A stretch of DNA of 64,000 nt, taken from assembly GCF_030704535.1 (NCBI RefSeq), contig NC_081817.1, positions 821,001 through 885,000 on the forward strand, given 5' to 3'. The notes beneath the pieces are model-generated. The model saw only the letters and a program-made list of their open reading frames with translations, had not been told where the DNA came from and did not search any database. How positions within the stretch are numbered: position 1 is the first letter of the stretch; each line of letters starts with the position of its first letter. The translations under genes and the position numbers were made by a program. The DNA comes from Vitis vinifera (Eukaryota; Streptophyta; Magnoliopsida; Vitales; Vitaceae). This document shows, in pieces, positions 1 to 10,892 of the stretch.

Positions 1-3000
1 ATACATCGTCTTGTGGAAGAAATGGTTGAAGGATTTTGAACCCCTGTTAAGCCTTTTGGCTATCCTTTTCTTGGTTGTTAGTAAATATCTTGTTGAGAGA
101 TGCTCTCCTTGTAATACATTTTTTCGATGAAACAGTGGCAAACAATGAATCTTCTTCCTAATTAGGTAACCCTATCAGGCCTCATGAGTAGGCGGGTATC
201 TTTTCTGGCTTCTATTTGTCCTACATTTGGTAGGAATAACACAGGCAGAGGCATTAATCATATAGCATGAGTTGGTGAAGATGTGCAACTAAAGTTTGGA
301 TTAGGGGTTTAGGTTTATTCCTTTTTTAGGAGCTGTTAGTTCTTAGTTGGAATCACATTTCCTAATTTTTTTTTATAGTAATTTCTTATTTTATTTGCAA
401 TGATTTTCTGCATACTTCCATTTTCTATTCCTGCTTCGGCTGTATGCCTTATCATGGTGAAATCATGCATAGGTTTCTTCCAGAGATTGGTTTACTTCTG
501 AGGTGCTCCTGCTAGACCATTTCTAGAGCTACAAATTTCCATTAAGAATGTCAAGCAAACTGAATCTTCCTGTGATCACATTAATTTCATCCGAGAAATC
601 TTTCCCCCATAAACTATTGAGAGATCTACACAACTATCCATCATCAGGCTTAGATTTATATGTGTACATTGAGATAGGGATACTCGAACATATAGTTTAT
701 AACATATTCTCTTATAACAAATTTCCTTGGATAAATTCTATTGGCTGATCTTTGATTTTTTTTCCTGAAGGACCTGACTATTTTTTTTTCTTTCTATTTT
801 GACAAGAAAGGAAAATATAGTTGAGGAAAAGGATGATAAGATAGGGATGAATACACCTCTTAGTCAGTGTGCAGATCCATCACGTTTGGTGGGGCTTGCA
901 TGTTGGCAACAGAGCGCCAGCCATTTAAGTTGTAGGAAAAATAAAAAAAAAGATTGTTCTTTGGCTTATTCATTTTAAAGAATCATGTTTAATTCATGGT
1001 TCTCTATTTATAGGTTAGTCTCTCTCTCTCTCTCTCTCCTTCTTTTATTTTTTATTTTTTATTTTTATTTTTCTGTTTCATCCTTCTTCCTTTTTACTCC
1101 TTCTGTTTCTGGTCTTGTCTATTGAATTGACATCAACCTGCTAGTAAGTTTGGTTCATGGTCCAACTGGTGAGCTTTTAGAAAACATGGTATGGTACAAG
1201 GTAGGTATGGTTTAGGAATTCCACCATTTTATCAATTCTGTTTGATTGTAAAATTAAGGTAGAGAAAACTTTTAAGTTGAGACCAAAAGGAGAGATGGAG
1301 AAAACTAGGGAATTGTATATAAACATATGTATATATATTTCTACACACACAATGCAGAGCAGGGAAGCATGTCTCAAGGAAACATGTCTCAATGCTCGTG
1401 TTCAATCTTCTAGATTCTTTGGCATGTTTGATGTATATATCTCAAATGGTGAAAAGGTTGAAGACAGTTTTGAACTTGATTATCTGGCACTGGAGACTTG
1501 CAGAATGTAGCTTATCTCATTACATATAGACTCATCTACATGAAAACACCTTGGCTAAAACTCTGACTCCTCAAGTAAGTTTTTAACAGATCTGAGATGA
1601 AAATATAGATCAGAGCTTTGAGATTACTTTGCTTGGCTCAAAAGCTCTCTCTCTAACACTTCATGACCTCTCACTTGCAAGGAGTTGGTAATGGTGATTT
1701 AATTACTCTCATCACTACATTTCTTGGGGCTTCCATAAAATGTTCTATCAATTTGCAATGGCAGTTTGAAACCATGTTTGTACTGTATCTTGAAGTATAT
1801 GTTGCTGCTAAACATAATTTCGTTTTCCAAGTGGAGTCTGATAAGCATTTTGCTGAAATGTCAAATGCCTCAAACAGGGAAGAAGCCATAGTCAGATGGC
1901 ATGAACACCCTCAATCTAGGGGGAGGACTGTCCAAGAAAGATATTTCCATGGAGACTCTTTCAGCATCTGAATCACAAAAACAAACAATCCCTGGCAAGG
2001 GTTTTACACAGAGTTGCATATTTGGAGCATTTCTGGGTGTCATTCATTGGTTAAATCCCTTTCTGGTGAAACCCATATTGTATCTTTCACTTTCATGTTT
2101 ATTGTAAATGGTCAGTTGTGTCACTACAGAGATTTCTTGCGGTTCTATTGTTCTGAAGTGCAACTCAATATCTTGTATCACTTTTTGCATGTAAAAAATG
2201 GAAATTAGAACCCTTGATGCTGTAACCTTAACATGGTAGTACAGCAAGCTGTGAGCTACTGACCACTTGTAACTGTCTTGATTGCTTTTTATTACTCACA
2301 CCCCCCTCCCGGGCCTCCCCCCACTCAGAACCATAAAGCAGATGCCCCTGAGCTTTCAATGCCCTACCCTAGGAGTAACGCCCTTTTCATGAAAATGTGA
2401 AAATTTGAGGAGAGTCCACAACCAGATATGGATAAACACTTGTTTTGTATCATGGGCTTTTCAACAGAAACACAAAAGCTTCCTCCAGGCAAAGGGATCA
2501 AGGGAGGGGGGGAAAGGGGGGTTGGGGGTTTGAATTCATCCTATTGGCAGGGAAATGGAAGATGTGACATTGAAAGCATAGTGGGTGAGTGGCTCTAGTG
2601 TCACACAAATTATTTGGTACTTGGGGGGCTGAAGGGTGTAAAGAGTAATGGGTGTGGGTTGTGGTTTGTGGGGTAGGCGACAGTGTTGCCAGATTAAGAT
2701 GTAACATTGTTATCACATGGCTTCACACGAGCCCCTGGAGTTTTGTGGGCAGAGCTAACAGTACATTATTGTTGCTTCTGGATTGAATGGTTCCTGAGAT
2801 TTGCGGGTCACAGTTATCTTCCATGGATTCTCTCAATAATCTCCTTTCTTTGCGCTGCGGTGCTTTTTTGGGTTGCTGTTCAATCAAAGGGGTATCAGAT
2901 CACTGTGTTCTTTGTTGAGATTCCTACCATGCTCATTCAAAGCATCCGAGAGAAAACCCGGATCAGAATTCATGCAAAATTTGATTTGGAAGAGGTTTGC

Positions 3001-3251
3001 AGAAGCTAAGGAAAAAAAAAAAAAGTAAACGCTAAAGAAAAAGAACCAAAAAAAAGAGAAAAAGAAAAAGAAAAAGGAAAAACAGTAGAGAATTCAGTAC
3101 TAACTTTCTCAGTTCAAACTCCCTGATGAAATTGTAGATTTGATGCACATGAATTTATGGAGAACAAGAACTTGAAAAAGAAAGCAATAAAACACTAGAG
3201 AAACAGAAGAAGAAGAAGAAGAGGAAGAGGAGACATGGAAGAAGGAGAAGA
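1..3251. other. Spacer without a recognisable gene
   Basis: No ORF here looks like a known protein or joins into a convincing exon chain. Visible features are a (CT)n tract near 1018-1038 followed by T-rich DNA, a C-rich patch near 2300-2320, a G-rich patch near 2500-2530, and purine-rich A/GAA tracts at 3010-3080 and 3200-3245. The last tract lies just beyond the stop codon of the LOB-domain gene and may be its 3' UTR. The first 39 bases read as an open frame ending in a stop, which could be the tail of a gene to the left, but this is too short to call. Confidence 0.5.
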
Positions 3252-3767
3252 TCACAACTGAAATGGGGGTTGGCTGAAATCATTGATGGCCACAGGCTGA
3301 TTCAACTCCATGGAATTCAGGTGGCTGAAACCGTCAAATATGCCGCTGCAGCCCGGAAAGTCTTGGAAACCGGCCATGGCCAGGCTGCCATGGAAGATGG
3401 AAGAGGTGGAGGAAGCGGGCATGGTATAGCGGGCGAGACGGGCTCTGGCAATGGCGAGATCATGTTGGAGCTCAACCATCTTTCTTTGGAGCAAAGCTAT
3501 GGCGCCAATGCAACCATATACAGGGTCTCTAAGCCTGGCCTCAGCCTCATAGGCAAGAGAATTGACAGTGTCCTCACGTTGCTCCTCAGGGACTTCAACC
3601 AGGATCTTGCTCACATTGCTGGCACCAAACACCTTGTGAACTTTGGCGAATTTCTTGGGCTCATCGGACCGGAAGTAAGGTGCGAATATACAATTGGGAG
3701 TGCATCTCCTTTTCAAGAACTTGCAAGCTGCACAGGAGGAACTTGAACGGGGCTCATGACCCTTCAT
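3252..3767 (-). CDS. LBD21: LOB-domain (LBD/AS2-like) transcription factor, LBD21 type
   Basis: Plant-specific nuclear DNA-binding protein of 171 residues. From the chosen start, residues 12-26 hold the zinc-binding CX2CX6CX3C block. The FGAS-containing GAS block follows and ends in DPVYGC, and then a leucine-zipper-like helix, so this is a class I LBD. The N-terminus MKGHEPRSSSS and the sequence through the GAS block match my recollection of Arabidopsis LBD21 (ASL12). The frame stays open upstream, with another ATG at 3812, but homologues start at the MKGHEP methionine and the upstream stretch resembles nothing. A TATA-like sequence at 3811-3820 (minus strand) supports a start close by. The C-terminal 50 residues are low in recognisable motifs. 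No intron is needed. Class I LBDs generally act in organ-boundary, root or vascular development; the specific role here is unknown. Confidence 0.9.
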   Translation of the reverse strand: MKGHEPRSSSSCAACKFLKRRCTPNCIFAPYFRSDEPKKFAKVHKVFGASNVSKILVEVPEEQREDTVNSLAYEAEARLRDPVYGCIGAIALLQRKMVELQHDLAIARARLARYTMPASSTSSIFHGSLAMAGFQDFPGCSGIFDGFSHLNSMELNQPVAINDFSQPPFQL

Positions 3768-3810
3768 GGCTTCATCACCTCCACTCGTTAAATTCGTCCG
3801 CACACCCACC

Positions 3811-3820
3811 ATATAAATAA
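3811..3820 (-). promoter_or_regulatory. Candidate TATA box of the LOB-domain gene
   Basis: On the minus strand this reads TTATTTATAT, about 45-50 bp upstream of the chosen ATG at 3767. A start site about 30 bp downstream would leave a very short leader and would exclude the alternative ATG at 3812. This is inference from sequence alone. Confidence 0.35.
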
Positions 3821-3890
3821 GCAAATTTGGAAGTTGCACATTTCAATTTTTAAGATTCATAATTAAACTCCCTTATTAATCTTGATATAT

Positions 3891-3964
3891 GGCCTATTAG
3901 CTCAGTTGGTTAGAGCGTCGTGCTAATAACGCGAAGGTCGCAGGTTCGAGACCTGCATAGGCCA
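3891..3964 (+). tRNA. tRNA-Ile (anticodon AAT)
   Basis: The 74-nt sequence folds as a complete cloverleaf. The 7-bp acceptor stem pairs GGCCTAT with ATAGGCC, with an A discriminator. The D arm contains AGTTGGTTAGAGC. The anticodon stem TCGTG/CGCGA encloses loop CTAATAA with anticodon AAT at 3925-3927. The T arm is GCAGG-TTCGAGA-CCTGC. There is no intron and CCA is not encoded, as expected for a nuclear gene. The internal A and B boxes are intact, so it is probably functional. It is divergent from the LOB-domain gene, whose start codon is 123 bp away. Confidence 0.98.
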
Positions 3965-3977
3965 CATAAATAATTTA

Positions 3978-3982
3978 TTTTT
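3978..3982 (+). terminator. RNA polymerase III terminator of the tRNA-Ile gene
   Basis: A TTTTT run starts 14 bp after the mature 3' end of the tRNA, the usual pol III termination signal. Confidence 0.75.
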
Positions 3983-5379
3983 CAATTTATCATTAAAAAT
4001 AGCAAAGCTTGGTGGACCTTCATCATAGAAACTTAGCACATTTTCATTTTCAAAGTATAAAAACACAACCTTTTTCACTTCCAAAAAACCATTTAGTTGA
4101 CAAAACAATTCTACTTCCAACTACCCTCCATACCTTTCAAGTATTTTTACCTACCTTTCCAAAACCTTTTATCACTTCCAAAATTTTATTACATGATTAA
4201 AGAGTTGGAAAAAAGTTGAAAAAGACCATTCAGAAAAAAGAAGCATGGAGAAAGAACAACATCCTTTTTCTCTTTCAAACATTTGTTAACTCCAGGGGAA
4301 GAAACGGGTCCACCTTATTAAACATACATATACACGCTTGTATATTGATAGGTTTACATGGGAAATGATAGTTCACCATCACAGGAAAGACGAGACGTTT
4401 CATTGTTGGATATGAAATTTCACAGGAAAAGGAAATCCTAGAGAAACTTGGATTCATCCAGGATTGGGAAACCTAGGGATACCCGGAGGGTGGAAAAAAT
4501 CAGCCCGGAATATACACTAGATATTGCAGCCAAACAGACCTCTATAGTTTGTGCATTCCTTATATTCTAAGTCACTATGCATCATGCCTGTACAGAATCT
4601 AAAATTTGTTTTACTGTTTTGATATGGTTTTAATTTATGAAAATTGGTTCCTAATTTGCCTTTTTTTTTTTTTTTTTTCAAAACTAAGGATGTGCATATT
4701 TTTATCAGACTACTTTGACTAAAATTTTAAAAATAAATAAATAATTTGATTTAGGATAAAATAGTCACCTAATTATAAAAAGAATTTTCTGATTTATGAC
4801 TAAATATTAAGAAATTTTTCTTAAAAACATCTCCAATGGATTTCTTTCTTTTATCATAAAAGATATATAAATAAAAATATTTTTATCCAAATAAAAGGTT
4901 ACAATTAATATTCAATAAAATAGTACAAGCTTCCTTCTCAGATATCATAAGCTTTAAAGCCGTTGGAAATTCTAGCAATGATTTAGTCTCATAATGAACT
5001 CAACAAAATTTAAAAAAAAAAATCGAAAAACTCAGAAAATAGTCATGTCAAAATTTGTGGTAGTAGAAGAAAAGGGACAAAGAAGATAACGCTCCTCCAA
5101 ACACCCACTTGGAGAGCAAAGTATGCAAATAATGCCCGTCGTTTTCCACAAAACACTCTGACCAAAAACACCACCCCCGAACTCCCAAGCCCCCCGATCC
5201 TCACGCGCCAACCGTAATAGCAGAAAGCCAAATGAATTTCCATGGAGCGTGGGAGTCGGGCGCTGGAGATGAGAGTGGGGGAGGATTAAACTTAAAAAGA
5301 GTCTTGAGAATGGGCCGGCCCACGTATGATTGATTAGAGAAGGAAGACTTGAAAGAGTGGGCACTTTGATTGATATTTT

Positions 5380-5418
<39 letters not shown>

Positions 5419-7776
5419 TTTTTTTTTTTTTTCATTTTTCATTTTTCATTTTTTTTTTAGCTTAGGGTTCTTCTTCTTGTGTTGTAAAACTGTGGAGCAC
5501 TTAGAGAGGAAAAGCTATGAGGCACGTTTCGGTATATTTGACTTGGGAAATAGAGGGAGGGCCACTATGTGTGGAGTATGGGGTGAGACAGGGAGAGAGA
5601 GAATGAAGAGACGGTTTTGAAGAAATGGGCCTGAATTATGGGCTTTGAATTTACAGAATTGATGATGAGAAATGAAATGAGGTTGACAATTCGTAGGGAC
5701 TTTGGGGAGTTTTTTCGTGTGGGGATTTTCATGGCATGAGTGATGAGGCTATAAAAAGGTTGCTCATGTCATCTCTCCCTCCACTTTGTGCATTTTGGTC
5801 ATTGTATTTTTGGGTAATATTTCATCCATTTTGTGATGTAATATGGTATTGGAATATCTCAAAAAACAAATAAATAATAAAAAGCGTGCTATTGAATAGT
5901 GAAAATGAGACGAGTGAAAAAAAAAATCCGGTGTTTATCTTTCTGAAAACGAGACATTTATCCCAGATGCTATGGGTGGATCTATCTCACTTAAATATGG
6001 AGAAAGTCAATAGCATGGAACCACACTCAAAGGGCCTCATCGTTTATTCCTATTTTGTATAAAGATTTCTTATTATATTTTATTTTTCTTCATATTTTCC
6101 ATGACAAAACATATTTTCCCAAGATCCAAACAAAACAATAGAATTCATTTATTTATTCTTTTCTTCCTCCAACAATCAAAGATCCATTTTTAGAATGTCC
6201 AGAGTGTTGAGATTGAGTGTGGTATGAGTAGCATGGAACTTTTGCACAGTACTCAAATGGAGAGTAGAAGCAAAAGCATGTGAAGAAACACTGTTAGGCC
6301 ATGATCAAGGCCACCTACCACTCTCTAGACACGACAATCTTTATAAGATCCTTTCTTCAAGTAAGGGAAAAATCTTCCCCTGTGGATCCAAAGCTAATGC
6401 CTCTGCTCTCACGTGTATTGTTCTGAAATCTCTGGACTATATGGGCCAGCATAATCACAGTCCTAGGCCCACTAAATGAGTGGGCCGGTGCCCAAGTACC
6501 CGCATCCATAATGAGCCCACCAGAGTGGGCTCACCATAGCCCTAATTTCATACCACAAATGATGAAAATACATGTTGTCCTGACTCAGTCTCTCACCAGC
6601 ATCATATTGACTTGTATCTTGTTTTTGATCTGTAATGAACTCTATTATAATCATTCAGGGTTAGAAAAAGGAAAGAAATTTGGGATTGATTAAAAAAATG
6701 TCGCCTGGGTGCAGATAATCCAAGCAGAAAATTCAACTTCTGGTGATGGCAGAGTCAAATGTGGGGGTGGTTCCACTCTTTAAGATAAAGATATTTGGGA
6801 GGCAGTGGCTGAGGAGGATGGAGGCTGATGCATTCAACTACTCAGAGCCACTTGATTAATAATTTGAGACCCGGATTGAGGATAGGACAGTTTGATCCAG
6901 AGAAAACCGATATCTGCTAAACAACAGAGGAATCATCAATCTCTACTAGTCTGAATTGGAGCATCAAGTCCATTTCGGATTAATGAACATGGTATAAATA
7001 GAATGGTGGAAGATATTTCAAGACAGGATCTAGCAGTAGCCGCTCTTATGTTCAAATCATAGCTTACAAGTTGAAGAAAAGTACTTAGAAATAGGAAAGA
7101 AACATAAAACAAGATGATCAAATGATTTCGAAGGTGGTACTTGTTCCTTTCCTTTCCAAAAATCTTGTAATGATATATGTTATGAAGGGTCTTGCATTCC
7201 TATATACTCAACGTCAAGGCCCTACGTAGTACCTTTGGTTTTCTTCAAGTTTTTGTATTTCTTCCTTCTGTCTTGTTATTGATAGTGTGATTGGTTTTAC
7301 TCTTTTCCAGATCAGGGAAGTTTGGGGTCTCTTATATTTGATATTTAGATTAGATTTATTTTTTCCATGATTTCAAAACAACGTGCATGTGGGCCTATGG
7401 TCTATGTCAAGTTGCAGTGCTTCAAATAATTCACAAATTTCAGCCCTAAACACCTGATCTAAGAGACACCCTAATGAGACAAAAAAGTTTTGGACAAGGA
7501 TATTTGCAAGGAAGTAGCTGTCGCCGAATGCGGCTTTGACACGGCACATTCAATACTTTTGTATCTTGAATTAAAAAACTGGCGGAGAATAACTAACCAA
7601 AGAAGGCTGCAGAGTCCTCCAAATGGCAGCACCCCAAGAGTTAGGCAGTTTCATCGTCTCCTACATGAATAATACAAACAGAAACAGTCAAGACTCCATG
7701 AAATTATTTTATTTGCTTTCACAATTGAAGAGAAAATAACAATGGGAGCTGGAACATACTTGCATAGCGAGAATCA
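3983..7776. other. AT-rich spacer between tRNA-Ile and the U-box gene
   Basis: No supported gene. The stretch has homopolymer A/T runs, a (CT)15 plus T22 tract at 5381-5432, and several short ORFs with no recognisable content. The most GC-rich part, 5130-5300, reads through on both strands but looks like nothing known. 6400-6560 contains GGGCC/AGCCCA-like words (GTGGGCC, AGCCCA) of the sort found in plant promoters. The last few hundred bases before 7777 should hold the promoter and leader of the U-box gene. Confidence 0.5.
5381..5432. repeat. (CT)15 microsatellite followed by a T22 tract
   Basis: Perfect CT dinucleotide repeat running directly into a homopolymer T tract. Likely length-polymorphic. 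Confidence 0.95.
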
Positions 7777-9843
7777 ATGGATGTTGCTCTTCCTACTCTC
7801 ATGGTCTCTTCGGGCTTTCTTCCAACAGGGTCATTGCTAGAATCATTGATACACATATCTAATGAAGTTGCATCAATGGAAAGGCTTCCTGTTATACAGG
7901 TTAGAAATATCTCAACCATGATAAGAAGGATCAAACTTCTTTCCTCTCTCTTTGAAGAGATCCATGAAATGAATACCCCACTTCCCCCATCATCAATCTT
8001 GTGTCTCACTGAGCTCTTTTCTGTGATTCGGAGAGTTAAGAGTTTCATACAAGGGTGCAAGGATGCTAGCTCTCTGTGGAGCCTTGTGCAGACAGAACTT
8101 ATCTCGAGTCAATTCCATGTGGTAGTGAAGGAGATGGGGAGGGCACTTGACATTTTACCTCTGAGCTTGCTCAATATAACTGCAGACATTAGGGAGCAAG
8201 TGGAGCTTCTTCACAAGCAAGCGAAAAGAGTGGATTTGTTTGTTGACCCTCGGGAGCTGCAAAGAAGAGAAGAGCTTCTCCAAGTAATGGCCACCAACAA
8301 TGAGAAGAATGCCAAGAACAAGGCCTTGGTTGATTTCAGAGAAGTGAAAGAGATCTTGAGCAGCATTGGCTTGAGAAGTCCATTAGATTATGATGAAGAG
8401 ATTTCAAAGCTAGAAGCAGAAGCACAGAAGCAGGCAGGCACAGGGGGACTGATTGTGGTTTCCAATATCAACAACCTCATCTCTCTGGTCTTGTACTCCA
8501 AGTCCATGATTTTTAGTGAAGAACATAATGAGAAAACTGATGAAGCATTCAAGAAGCGCTCTGCATCTTTCAGGATGAACAATGATCATTCCTCATCCTC
8601 CCAATCAGCAATTCTCAACATTCCTGATGAATTCCGCTGCCCCATTTCACTTGACTTGATGAGAGATCCTGTGATTGTTGCTTCAGGGCACACTTATGAT
8701 CGAAATTCAATTGCCCAGTGGATCAATACAGGACATAATACCTGCCCCAAGAGTGGGATGAAGCTAATTCATATGGCCCTCATTCCAAACTATGCACTGA
8801 AGAGTCTAGTTCATCAATGGTGCCGTGAAAACAACATCCAATTAATTGAATCTACATCATCATCTTCCTCAGACTTGGGCAGAAGCAATAGCATGAGGAA
8901 GTCATGTGAGAAAGCTGTTGATCACATATCTGCCACAAAAACTGCTATGGATGCTGTCAAAATGACTGCAGAATTTTTAGTGGGTAAATTAGCAACAGGG
9001 TCACCTGAAATTCAGAGACAGGCAGCATATGAGCTCCGCTTATTAGCCAAAACCGGAATGGATAATCGTAGGATAATTGCTGAGGCAGGAGCTATTCCAT
9101 TTCTGGTGACATTACTAAGTTCCCATGACCCAAGAATTCAGGAGAATGCTGTGACTGCCTTACTCAACCTTTCCATCTTCGATAACAATAAGATTTTAAT
9201 AATGGCAGCTGGAGCAATTGACAACATAGTAGATGTTTTGCAATCAGGGAAAACCATGGAGGCAAGAGAAAATGCAGCTGCAGCAATCTTCAGCTTGTCA
9301 ATGATAGATGACTGCAAGGTGACCATTGGCGCCCATCCTAGAGCCATGCCTGCATTGGTGGCACTCCTAAGAGAAGGTACTTCAGCTGGGAAAAGGGATG
9401 CTGCAACAGCACTTTTTAATCTTGTGGTTTATAGTGCCAACAAAGGAAGCGCTGTGGTTGCTGGGGCAGTTCCTTTGCTTATTGAGCTGTTGATGGATGA
9501 CAAAGCGGGAATTACAGATGACGCCTTGGCAGTGCTTGCTCTGCTTTTGGGGTGTCCCGATGGGCTGGAGGAAATAAGGAAGAGTAGGATCCTAGTTCCA
9601 CTTCTTATTGATCTCTTGAGATTTGGATCGCCCAAAGGGAAGGAGAATTCTATAACTCTTCTTCTGGGTCTGTGCAAAGATGGAGGAGAAGAAGTTGCAA
9701 GAAGACTCTTGCTAAATCCACGAAGTATTCCTTCTCTTCAAAGCTTGGTTGCAGATGGGTCTTTGAAAGCTCGAAGAAAGGCCGATGCCCTGCTTAGATT
9801 ACTCAATAGATGCTGCTCTCAGTCTCACAGCACTGTTGGATAA
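7777..9843 (+). CDS. U-box/ARM-repeat E3 ubiquitin ligase (PUB16/PUB17/PUB18 group)
   Basis: Intronless 688-residue protein. Residues 1-260 form the helical UND (U-box N-terminal) domain typical of plant U-box/ARM ligases. Residues about 282-356 are the U-box, with the hallmarks IPDEFRCPISLDLMRDPV, GHTYDR, CPKSG, and the conserved closing segment PNYALKSLVHQWC. Residues about 409-680 are a run of ARM repeats with the recurring pattern NAVTALLNLS, NAAAAIFSLS, DAATALFNLV. The U-box recruits an E2 and the ARM repeats bind the substrate; relatives act in defence, cell death and ABA or stress signalling. A Ser-rich linker separates the U-box from the ARM region. Arrangement and length match PUB16-PUB19 relatives, but I cannot pick the exact orthologue from memory. 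Confidence 0.93.
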   Translation: MDVALPTLMVSSGFLPTGSLLESLIHISNEVASMERLPVIQVRNISTMIRRIKLLSSLFEEIHEMNTPLPPSSILCLTELFSVIRRVKSFIQGCKDASSLWSLVQTELISSQFHVVVKEMGRALDILPLSLLNITADIREQVELLHKQAKRVDLFVDPRELQRREELLQVMATNNEKNAKNKALVDFREVKEILSSIGLRSPLDYDEEISKLEAEAQKQAGTGGLIVVSNINNLISLVLYSKSMIFSEEHNEKTDEAFKKRSASFRMNNDHSSSSQSAILNIPDEFRCPISLDLMRDPVIVASGHTYDRNSIAQWINTGHNTCPKSGMKLIHMALIPNYALKSLVHQWCRENNIQLIESTSSSSSDLGRSNSMRKSCEKAVDHISATKTAMDAVKMTAEFLVGKLATGSPEIQRQAAYELRLLAKTGMDNRRIIAEAGAIPFLVTLLSSHDPRIQENAVTALLNLSIFDNNKILIMAAGAIDNIVDVLQSGKTMEARENAAAAIFSLSMIDDCKVTIGAHPRAMPALVALLREGTSAGKRDAATALFNLVVYSANKGSAVVAGAVPLLIELLMDDKAGITDDALAVLALLLGCPDGLEEIRKSRILVPLLIDLLRFGSPKGKENSITLLLGLCKDGGEEVARRLLLNPRSIPSLQSLVADGSLKARRKADALLRLLNRCCSQSHSTVG

Positions 9844-10892
9844 CAAAGAATACAAGGGTTTAGAAAAGGAAAAATGTAAATTTTTAGAAATGATATAAAC
9901 GGAAATGGTGTTCATTTATTACTGTAATTGGAGCTTCATGAATTGTTCCTTACCTGATGGGATTTCTTATCTGTCTTCAGCAATACTTTTTTCATGGGGA
10001 TGGAACTAAAGCTATAAAAAAAAAAAATGTTTATTTGGATCCACCAGTTCTTTCTCACAGGTTTTTTGAGCTCTTCATCGTTGAAACCAGTGGTCTCTTG
10101 CACATCAAAACTCAGGTTGAAATCCAGTTGATATGCAGGTAGCAACTTCTTGTCATCAACTATGATTAGCCTGCTCATATATATTTTTCAGAACATGAAG
10201 AATGAATATCATCCAGGAAACAATAGAGAATGAAAAGGAGCGACTGTGTTAACAAGACAACCAGGAAGTTACAAACAAGAACAGAATTCAAGGTCATAGC
10301 ACTGGCATGTTCAAAACTCAAAGAATACATTTGCAATCTGTATTGGAGAATAGAACAAGATCTCAGAAGATTTGCCTGGTTGCTAGAATTAATTCCGGTG
10401 AGTATGCAATCTCTGTCTTGCAGGTATTCAACCCTGAAACTGAAAATTTTAAATCTAACCATATTACTAAATGATATGATACAATACAGAGAAAAATCAC
10501 AACAAAGAAATCTTACATACCTGAAATAACTCCATGGATATTTGTGGTGATTGCAAATAAAAGGAAATAACTTCAAGATAATGCATCTCAATAATGTGAT
10601 ATCTTCGAGGCAAGTTTAAAAAAATCAACTTCTATTAATTGAACTCTTAACATTGTTTTTACATTTATATTGAGTTTATTTTACATAAGCTGAAGCCGGG
10701 ACCATCCAGGTCTTACAAGGCTCTAAGCAACAATATTACAACAAAAGAGATCCAGCTGTGGAAGAGGTTTAACTCATGTTCAACCAATCACAATAGGACA
10801 AATGACAAATATGAAGAAGTCAGCCACCAAACTCCACTTACATCTGTGAACCATAGTTCACATATTGTGGGGTTACAGATCTAATTAGAATC
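9844..10892. other. Convergent 3' region between the U-box gene and UGP3
   Basis: The two genes run toward each other here. Stop codons are 1.05 kb apart and the interval should contain both 3' UTRs. Short ORFs at 10175-10591 have no recognisable domain and no coding-like composition. No other element seen. Confidence 0.5.

Noticed and set aside
1-39. Open frame ending in a stop at the left edge, a possible gene tail
   Set aside because: Thirteen codons without a recognisable motif are too few to call a CDS.
2707-3009. 100-codon plus-strand ORF with hydrophobic stretches
   Set aside because: It lacks similarity to any family I know, starts at a non-ATG-like position, and runs into A-rich DNA; probably chance.
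3270-3746. 158-codon plus-strand ORF
   Set aside because: It is antisense to the LOB-domain gene, whose protein is clearly real.
5032-5620. ORFs on both strands around the (CT)n/T tract
   Set aside because: Their sequence is mostly the translated microsatellite, and the rest matches nothing.
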